Shown in pieces: positions 1 through 5,304 of a stretch of DNA of 8,085 nucleotides. This DNA is from Tannerella sp. (GTDB taxonomy: Bacteria > Bacteroidota > Bacteroidia > Bacteroidales > Tannerellaceae). Below the pieces are notes generated by a model that saw nothing but the letters and a program-made list of their open reading frames with translations, was not told the DNA's origin and searched no databases. The translations under genes were made by a program, and so were the position numbers. Position 1 is the first letter of the stretch; each line of letters starts with the position of its first letter. The stretch spans positions 1-8,085 of the forward strand of contig JAITBC010000112.1 of the NCBI GenBank assembly GCA_031283785.1. The letters run 5' to 3'.

Positions 1-22
1 TTAAAACAACAAATAAATTGAA

Positions 23-655
23 ATGAAAATTATTGAATCAACATTTGTTATTGAGTCGTCAATCAATGGCGATGAGATATTAAAACATTTGGAGAAAGCA
101 GGCAGAACTGCATACAAAAGTGAGGAGAAAATAACCGAAAATTCATCATATAAATTCGTTGAAAAAATAATGAATCATGAACATTTATCGGTTATAGAAC
201 ATTCATTTATTACTGTTAGAGTTATTTGCGACAGGGGTGTTTCGCATGAAATAGTAAGGCATCGTTTGGCGAGTTATACACAAGAATCTACACGCTACTG
301 CAATTACACCCAAGGTAAATTTGGAAACGAAATCACAGTCATCAAACCTTACTTTTGGGATGAAAACAGCGAGGAATATAAAATTTGGTCGGAAACAGTT
401 AAATACATTGAAAATTCTTATAATAAACTAATTGCATTAGGAGTAACGCCACAGGAAGCAAGAAGTATCCTGCCTAATTCGCTCAAAACAGAAATTGTGA
501 TAACAATGAATCTGAGAGAATGGTTACATTTTTTCCGATTGAGAACATCCCCCAATGCTCATCCTCAAATGAGAGAGATAGCTGTACCTTTATTAAAAGA
601 GTTTCAGAAGCGAATACCTGTTATTTTTGAAGGAATAAAAAATACTGAAATGTGA
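23..655 (+). CDS. thyX: Flavin-dependent thymidylate synthase ThyX
   Basis: Makes dTMP from dUMP in the cytoplasm, using methylene-tetrahydrofolate as carbon donor and FAD/NADPH for reduction; it replaces classical ThyA and, unlike ThyA, leaves tetrahydrofolate rather than dihydrofolate. The 210-residue length fits the family. The diagnostic RHRx7S signature is present as R79-H80-R81 through S89 (RHRLASYTQES), followed by TRY. Other family landmarks are the HxSxxEH block (H54-L-S56-V-I-E59-H60), the Q-E-A-R147-S-I-L-P segment, N163 in the TMNLREW segment, and R174 with R184 in the C-terminal nucleotide/flavin-binding part. The block usually written AQxEIR reads AHPQMREIA here, a modest variant. 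The ATG at 23 gives a full-length N-terminus; the 22 visible upstream bases are A/T-rich with no Shine-Dalgarno motif, so the promoter is not visible. Sampled lines are A/T-rich (33% and 38% G+C). It converges on the transport operon, and nothing links the two functionally. Confidence 0.97.
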   Translation: MKIIESTFVIESSINGDEILKHLEKAGRTAYKSEEKITENSSYKFVEKIMNHEHLSVIEHSFITVRVICDRGVSHEIVRHRLASYTQESTRYCNYTQGKFGNEITVIKPYFWDENSEEYKIWSETVKYIENSYNKLIALGVTPQEARSILPNSLKTEIVITMNLREWLHFFRLRTSPNAHPQMREIAVPLLKEFQKRIPVIFEGIKNTEM

Positions 656-848
656 GTAATCAGTACTGCCTGAAAACTGCCAATCACCCGAAAATTGATG
701 TATATTCGTCATTATTAACAGCGTGAAACATCTGGAATCCTGATTGTTTTTGGTTTTGCATCTTCAGACTTCCTTACCCATGGGAAATCGAATGGCACAC
801 TTTTCATCGCCATTATATTTTCTTTATTGTCATTTCTTAGCAACAATA
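656..848. other. Intergenic gap after thyX, no supported gene
   Basis: A/T-rich spacer between the thyX stop and the terminator hairpin of the convergent operon. It contains a self-complementary octamer CAGTACTG (661-668) and two copies of ACTGCC 11 bases apart (665-670 and 676-681), but no hairpin with a T-tract that would serve as a dedicated thyX terminator. On the minus strand a short open frame runs from an ATG at 813 to a TAA at 715 (about 32 codons, beginning MAMKSVPFDFPW). I do not recognise this peptide and do not call it a gene. A longer version of the frame starting at 912 would have to read through the terminator hairpin and overlap the end of the DUF4998 gene, which argues that the frame is accidental. 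Confidence 0.6.
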
Positions 849-874
849 AAGGCAGGAGGATAACCTCCTGCCTT
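841..874 (-). terminator. Rho-independent terminator of the SusC/D operon
   Basis: A perfect 11-bp inverted repeat (AAGGCAGGAGG at 849-859, its complement at 864-874) encloses an ATAA loop. On the minus strand the stem is followed by TTTATTGTTG, an interrupted T-tract, and it lies about 28 bases after the stop of the last operon gene, as expected of an intrinsic terminator. On the + strand the stem is followed by TTATTACTG, a poorer T-tract. It could therefore work weakly as a bidirectional terminator that also stops thyX transcripts, but the minus-strand role is the better supported. Confidence 0.85.
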
Positions 875-901
875 ATTACTGTATTGCGAGGGAAACAGCA
901 T

Positions 902-2029
902 TTAGTAGCCATATACCTGAACTTCCATAAAACTTATATAAGAATTAGGAGCGGCTGTTGAATCAATAAAGACTATTGCCAGATATTGTCCTGATGAAAC
1001 GGCGGTAAAGATTATATCGAACGGATTATCTCCGGAATATAGCGTTCTGGCGACCGGTTCGCCCCACGAAGGTTGAGGTTCGTCGGGAATTATCGGCGTA
1101 TTGCTAAGATAAATCTCAATATTCTTCAAATAACGCCAACCTGTATTAGTCGGAGGATACAGGGCAATATGATGAATTGTCACAGACTGTTTCATGTCGA
1201 TAACCACACACTGAGGTAATGGAGTACCAGTCCTGGAATGCCAGCCTGTACTCGTATTTCCGTCTAATATAAGCGCCGGTTGACCGCCGCCGCCATCTCC
1301 CCAGCTGTGATTACCATTTCGAGCTTCGACCGTCCAGCCGTTTCGCGGATAGTTGTAGAGGAATGGATATTGGTATGTTTCCCATTCCTTTTCGACAACG
1401 TTGATTCCGTTTGGAGGCAGGAATACGGAACGGTACTCGAACACTTCGCCCGGTTTTATATCGGGACACTGCACAACCGTTTCGTCGGGTAATACGCGGA
1501 GCGTTCTCTTTTCTCCCGAAGAAACAGTATAACGCACTTCGGAATAAATCAAATCGCCGGTTTTTGCTCCCCATGTGATTATGCCGGTGTAATCCTCGTC
1601 GCGCACAGCGCTTGTGATACTGCGGCTTGAAGCTTTCATCTTGTAGAAATCTCCATAAGGCGTACCTGTTATTTCTACCGGAATGGAAGTATTTCCATCA
1701 GCGTCTAAAGTTATCACATGGAATGTATACGTATTTTCGTCAAGATTGGGGACATCAACGATAATAGTATCCCTGCCGGCAGGGACGTCCACATCAAGCG
1801 AATCGGTATAGTTACTCCAATACACCTTCGACTTGATTACTTTAGGGTCGTTTGCCTTGAGCCAGGTCAATCGCACACTGTTCAGTCCCGGATAAATCTG
1901 TAACGAACTAACCCTTTGCGGATAAATAATTCCGTTGGAGATAAGGTACTCCCTGTATGTACTGTCCTGGTCCTTGCATGAAGAAAATCCGACAGCAATC
2001 AAAATAATTAAATAAACTATCTTTTTCAT
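902..2029 (-). CDS. DUF4998 / F5/8 type C domain lipoprotein
   Basis: Likely a cell-surface lipoprotein that helps the SusC/SusD pair bind its ligand; the precise function is unknown. Length 375 residues. Residues 1-18 form a lipoprotein signal (two Lys, a hydrophobic stretch, then GFSSC with C18 the probable lipidated residue), followed by K-D-Q-D, which resembles the charged surface-export signal of Bacteroidota lipoproteins. Residues about 24-125 match the start of DUF4998 as I know it: YREYL, then the Y-P-x-R-V block, a G-x-x-x-V-R-L-T-W strand, and DPKVIKSKVYW with a following DS pair. A second sandwich-like region spans about 128-222. Residues about 230-375 look like an F5/8 type C (discoidin) domain: a Gly-rich loop WGDGGGGQP, then LDGNTSTGWHS, a V-V-I-D-M-K strand, and the closing YISFMEVQVYG. 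The start lies 2 bases after the upstream stop, suggesting translational coupling. It is the last gene of the operon. Domain naming is from recalled family character, not a search. Confidence 0.88.
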   Translation of the reverse strand: MKKIVYLIILIAVGFSSCKDQDSTYREYLISNGIIYPQRVSSLQIYPGLNSVRLTWLKANDPKVIKSKVYWSNYTDSLDVDVPAGRDTIIVDVPNLDENTYTFHVITLDADGNTSIPVEITGTPYGDFYKMKASSRSITSAVRDEDYTGIITWGAKTGDLIYSEVRYTVSSGEKRTLRVLPDETVVQCPDIKPGEVFEYRSVFLPPNGINVVEKEWETYQYPFLYNYPRNGWTVEARNGNHSWGDGGGGQPALILDGNTSTGWHSRTGTPLPQCVVIDMKQSVTIHHIALYPPTNTGWRYLKNIEIYLSNTPIIPDEPQPSWGEPVARTLYSGDNPFDIIFTAVSSGQYLAIVFIDSTAAPNSYISFMEVQVYGY

Positions 2030-2031
2030 TT

Positions 2032-3273
2032 TTATTCGTCTATTAATTGTCCAAAAAATGTCAATTCACCGATAATCATTTCGCCATTTGTTGCTTCCGT
2101 CAGGTAAGTAGCGAATGTTGAGGTAACCCTGAAACGTATATAACTGATAGGGGTATACGGATTGGGAATTTCGTCCGTTATTAGCAGTTCATAATTTCCT
2201 CCGCCTATGAAATATTCGATATCTTCGGCAGTGATTGGACCAACGGCGGCTCCGTCGCCGTATCCCGAAGGTTTGAGCTGGCTGAAACTGCCCAGCAGAT
2301 GCCAGTTATCCCAGCTTCCATTCGGAGGAGGATTGTCGGAACCATAAAGTTCCCAAGTACGTGGAGCGGGTCCGCTATAACGTTCGGAGCTTCGGGGAAA
2401 GACCTGAAAACGGCTGAGAACGACCTTCCGCCCAAGATTAATCGTAAAATGCTGAGGCATGGGAGATGTGCTTGCCGCGGCAAAAAAACCGCTACCACTG
2501 GTATTAATTCGTCCGTCCCACAGTTGTTCAAACCTGTAGTTGTTCGAACCGCCTACCTGTTCCCATGAATCTCCGGGCAATTTAGGATTGGAAAACTTGT
2601 CTTTTGGGATTTCCACTTCTTCTATCGGCGTCAGAGGCTTGACCAAGGTATCCGACCGGTTGTTCCACCGGTCTCTCACATACAGTGCAAAGGTGTATTC
2701 CTTGGCTTCCAGGCCTCGGCGTGCATACGATATCTTGACTGCTTCCGTGTAGAAAGTTTGCAGTTCTATCCATTCGCCGCTTCCTGTAGTATCGGCTAAC
2801 AAGACCAGAGCAAGGTTGGCGCGGTTAACATTTCCGGAGAGCGTCACACTTACTCCGCCAAAAGTCTCTGTCATATCTACCTGCACGGTACGGTAAGGCG
2901 GCTCGAGGGGAGTAACCTGAACCGTAAGCGGTTCGGACAATTTACTGTTACGACCCACGCTGTAAAGGGTTACATCGTAAGTTTTTGTATCGTTGAATCC
3001 TTCGAGCGTGAGCGAATCCGTATAAATCGAAGCCTTTGTTTCGCAAATTTGTCCGCTACGTTCATATACCGCTTTTACTCCCAACAGGTTTACGTCGTTG
3101 GGAACGGAATATTTAATCACTGCGCCTCCGGGTTTGCCGACAGGAGTACCTTTAAGCGTCACAGGCGCAGGAGCAGGCGCTGAATCGTCTATATAATCCA
3201 GCCGCCCCTTTTCCTTACAGCCCGACATACTGTATATCAAAACTGTAATCATTATAAATATTATTCTTTTCAT
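2032..3273 (-). CDS. DUF4959/DUF5126/DUF5000 domain lipoprotein
   Basis: Probable surface-exposed binding lipoprotein of the SusC/SusD system; the ligand is unknown. Length 413 residues. Residues 1-19 are a lipoprotein signal (MKR, hydrophobic core, then SMSGC with C19 lipidated), followed by K-E-K and a short Ala-Pro linker (APAPAPV, about 32-38). A DUF4959-like N-terminal sandwich spans about 25-123, with G-G-A-V-I-K-Y-S-V-P as its typical early strand and the TYDVTLYSVGRNSKLS segment later. A DUF5126-like middle domain spans about 125-222 and ends in the YTFALYVRDRWNNRSD segment. A C-terminal DUF5000, discoidin-like domain (about 228-410) carries the LWDGRINTSG turn, HFTINLGRKVVLSRFQVFPR, a WELYGSDNP strand and the closing ELTFFGQL. 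The ATG is preceded on the minus strand by an A-rich tract with no Shine-Dalgarno sequence. A 68-base spacer separates it from susD, while the next gene follows after 2 bases. Homologues of this architecture commonly sit downstream of susC/susD. Confidence 0.9.
   Translation of the reverse strand: MKRIIFIMITVLIYSMSGCKEKGRLDYIDDSAPAPAPVTLKGTPVGKPGGAVIKYSVPNDVNLLGVKAVYERSGQICETKASIYTDSLTLEGFNDTKTYDVTLYSVGRNSKLSEPLTVQVTPLEPPYRTVQVDMTETFGGVSVTLSGNVNRANLALVLLADTTGSGEWIELQTFYTEAVKISYARRGLEAKEYTFALYVRDRWNNRSDTLVKPLTPIEEVEIPKDKFSNPKLPGDSWEQVGGSNNYRFEQLWDGRINTSGSGFFAAASTSPMPQHFTINLGRKVVLSRFQVFPRSSERYSGPAPRTWELYGSDNPPPNGSWDNWHLLGSFSQLKPSGYGDGAAVGPITAEDIEYFIGGGNYELLITDEIPNPYTPISYIRFRVTSTFATYLTEATNGEMIIGELTFFGQLIDE
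2654..2673. repeat. Perfect inverted repeat inside the DUF5000 gene
   Basis: GACCGGT (2654-2660) and ACCGGTC (2667-2673) flank a 6-base loop, forming a perfect 7-bp stem. It lies inside the codons for D-R-W-N-N-R-S of the middle domain. No T-tract follows on either strand, so it is not a terminator. It may be a chance consequence of local codon use. Confidence 0.4.
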
Positions 3274-3341
3274 ATTTTTTAATATTTATTAAATTATAAA
3301 TCTTTTAATTCCTAACTTTTAGTTATCAGTATTTACTTAAT
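3274..3341 (-). other. A/T-rich spacer between susD-like and DUF5000 genes
   Basis: The only sizeable gap inside the operon, 68 bases and strongly A/T-rich. It contains a short inverted repeat TAACT-TTT-AGTTA (3313-3325), too weak and too G/C-poor to be a convincing terminator. On the minus strand the last bases before the ATG are AATATTAAAAAAT, the A-rich kind of initiation region that replaces Shine-Dalgarno sequences in Bacteroidota. It could host RNA processing or a secondary promoter, but I see no clear TTTG/TAnnTTTG promoter pair. Confidence 0.5.
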
Positions 3342-5273
3342 CTACCATCCTGTGTTTTGTACAATATTACGGTTATTTTCAATCACCGACGTCGCAATGG
3401 GCCAGAAATAGTCTTTGACAGCAAATTTCTGGTCTGCCAAAAGTACCGGCTGGTAAAATTTTGCAGGGTCTTTTTCAGTTACCATGTAACCCATAATTCC
3501 CTTGGCGTATTCTGCGGGCGCTGTTTTCCAGCGGCGAATATCCCAGAAACGCTGTCCTTCGAGCGAAAGTTCTATCAGACGTTCGCGGCGGATAATTTCG
3601 CGCATACCGTCCTGACTGTCGTACTTTTTATTATTGGTATATTCGTCCCACGAATATTTTACGCCCTCCAGTCCTGCCTGTTCCCGGACAAGGTCGATGT
3701 ATTTGAACAGTTCGCTGCTGTTTGCCCCATTGGGACCTTCTGCCTCGTTTATCGCTTCGGCATACAGTAGATATAAATCTGCCAGACGAATAATGGGCCA
3801 GGGATAGAGTTCTGTCGTTAATGCCCCCATGCCGGTTTGTACATTTTGGAAATGAACACATTTCTTCCAGAAATATCCTGTGATAGGTCCGCTGCGTTCG
3901 CTTCTCTTTTGCTGGATACCTCCGTAACGGCAGGCTATGTACAGATATTCGTCAGGATTGTTGCCGTAGATTCTTTGTCCGTACCACAAGCCTCCGTCGA
4001 AACCAAGAGATGCATAAAACCGCGGTTCTCTGTCGAAATGCAGTTGAACAGTAGTATAACCTTTCTTGATATAATACCGTTCGGCGTCCGTACCTTCTCT
4101 TAGAGCATAAGGGTCTATGCCCTGCCAGGATTTATCTTCCTCAACAGGCACGCCATGATTGGTATAGTACATCTCTGCAATCTTAATGGGCGGATTCAAA
4201 TTCCCATACAACAGCCATTCATCCGGATACCTTACAGCATCCAAGTTTGGAGAGGCGTTTCGTTGTGTGGCTACCGTACTTCTTGATTGCGAATTTGCCC
4301 AAATCATTCCACTGTTCCACGCTTCGGTAAAGGCGTTACGGATAGTTAGTTCCTTTAAAACAGTATCCGAAAGAGTAGAAACAGTTTGATACTGATACAG
4401 CACAACGTCTGCTTCACGGCAGATTTGAATCGCTTCACGGCAGGCAACTACAGCCGAATCCCATCTCGCGGTAATCGCAGCCTGCTCAAGACCCATACTG
4501 AACAGCTGTGTACCGTCTTTATTGATTAAAGTGTTCTGGTCACGATTATTGACGAACAGAGGACTGGCGGCGGTAACCAAAACTTTCGCTTTCAATGCAG
4601 CAGCAGCGGGTTTGGTGATGCGTCCCATTTCGTCGTTCGGGTTTACAATTATAACAGGCAGATCCGGTATTGCCTCGTTCAGAAGTTCGACAATATAACC
4701 GAAGCATTCGTCCACAGTGTTGCGCGATACCTTTACTTCTTCGGGAGTAGCGGTGATGGGCAGGTTTTCCCTAACAATGGGGATTGGACCGTACATCCGC
4801 ACCAGGTAGAAATGATAATAGGCTTTCAGGAACTTGACTTCGGCAATCCACTGCAATTTTTCCCATTCGGGTAAATCGGGTACGCTTGTTACATTCTCCA
4901 GAAAGATATTACAGTCGCGTATAGCCCTGTAAAGGTTAGTCCAATACTGTCCTGTCAAAGGTGAAGTAGCATTTTGAAGTCCCCTTGCAATGCGGAATAC
5001 CGCATCGCTGTACGGTGCATCAGCAGGATCTATAAGCGACCAGTATTCATCGCCTCCAAGTATGGCGGGGTCTACTCCCAATTCTCCATCATGCGGCATA
5101 TACGAATAGCAGGTATATAAATATTTACGCGCCTCCGACCGCATGTTAAACGCATTGTCTATGGTCGGAATACCATCGTTCGGTACTACATCCAGAAATG
5201 TGGAACATGAACCAAACACGAATATGCATGACAATATGCATACCGTTCGACTTATTTGTTTTATTGATAACAT
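3342..5273 (-). CDS. RagB/SusD family outer-membrane binding lipoprotein
   Basis: SusD-like surface lipoprotein that captures substrate and acts as the lid on the SusC-like barrel encoded just upstream. From the ATG at 5273 it has 643 residues, at the long end of the family. Residues 1-23 form a lipoprotein signal (K5 and R9, then a TVCILSCIFVF core and GSC, C23 lipidated), followed by the typical S-T-F-L-D-V-V-P. Family landmarks in order (numbering from this start): a helical TPR-like segment with YWTNLYRAIRDCNIF (about 110-124); EVKFLKAYYHFYLVRMYGPIPIV (about 145-167); RITKPAAAALKAKVLV (about 218-233); WPIIRLADLYLLYAEAINEA (about 492-511); RRERLIELSLEGQRFWDIRRW (about 562-582); and a C-terminal IVQNTGW. 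An in-frame ATG at 5300 would add 9 residues and sit one base after the SusC stop. I prefer 5273 because the extension puts acidic residues (D, E) before the signal. The ligand cannot be deduced. Confidence 0.96.
   Translation of the reverse strand: MLSIKQISRTVCILSCIFVFGSCSTFLDVVPNDGIPTIDNAFNMRSEARKYLYTCYSYMPHDGELGVDPAILGGDEYWSLIDPADAPYSDAVFRIARGLQNATSPLTGQYWTNLYRAIRDCNIFLENVTSVPDLPEWEKLQWIAEVKFLKAYYHFYLVRMYGPIPIVRENLPITATPEEVKVSRNTVDECFGYIVELLNEAIPDLPVIIVNPNDEMGRITKPAAAALKAKVLVTAASPLFVNNRDQNTLINKDGTQLFSMGLEQAAITARWDSAVVACREAIQICREADVVLYQYQTVSTLSDTVLKELTIRNAFTEAWNSGMIWANSQSRSTVATQRNASPNLDAVRYPDEWLLYGNLNPPIKIAEMYYTNHGVPVEEDKSWQGIDPYALREGTDAERYYIKKGYTTVQLHFDREPRFYASLGFDGGLWYGQRIYGNNPDEYLYIACRYGGIQQKRSERSGPITGYFWKKCVHFQNVQTGMGALTTELYPWPIIRLADLYLLYAEAINEAEGPNGANSSELFKYIDLVREQAGLEGVKYSWDEYTNNKKYDSQDGMREIIRRERLIELSLEGQRFWDIRRWKTAPAEYAKGIMGYMVTEKDPAKFYQPVLLADQKFAVKDYFWPIATSVIENNRNIVQNTGW
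4411..4443 (-). repeat. 12-bp direct repeat in the susD-like gene, 21-base period
   Basis: GCTTCACGGCAG occurs at 4411-4422 and again at 4432-4443, exactly 21 bases apart and so in frame. On the minus strand it encodes a seven-residue-spaced repetition, CREA-IQI-CREA, in a helical part of the protein. It may be a small internal duplication or coincidence within a helix. Confidence 0.5.
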
Positions 5274-5304
5274 TTCAATATCATTTAAAAAGTTTGACAT
5301 ATTA
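5274..5304 (-). promoter_or_regulatory. Translation start region of the susD-like gene
   Basis: The SusC stop (TAA, 5302-5304 on the minus strand) is followed after one base by an ATG at 5300, and a second in-frame ATG occurs at 5273. The bases just before the second are A/T-rich (TTTTTAAATGATATTGAA), consistent with Bacteroidota initiation regions; no Shine-Dalgarno sequence is seen before either. The stop-start closeness suggests translational coupling with the SusC gene whichever ATG is used. The signal peptide favours the second. Confidence 0.55.

Noticed and set aside
715..912. A 65-codon minus-strand frame starting inside the end of the DUF4998 gene
   Set aside because: It reads straight through the terminator hairpin (849-874) and overlaps the 3' end of a well-supported gene in another frame. 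The first half has low-complexity Leu-rich content derived from the hairpin.
1275..1300. GCC/CCG-rich run considered as a tandem repeat or regulatory element
   Set aside because: It is simply the codons for the Gly-rich loop WGDGGGGQP of the F5/8 type C domain in the DUF4998 protein.
2654..2673. Inverted repeat considered as a terminator or operator
   Set aside because: It lies within codons of a conserved-looking domain segment, has no T-tract, and a 7-bp palindrome can occur by chance in several kb.
3357..3770. A 137-codon + strand open frame opposite the SusD-like gene
   Set aside because: Antisense to conserved SusD C-terminal motifs; no family features or initiation context of its own.
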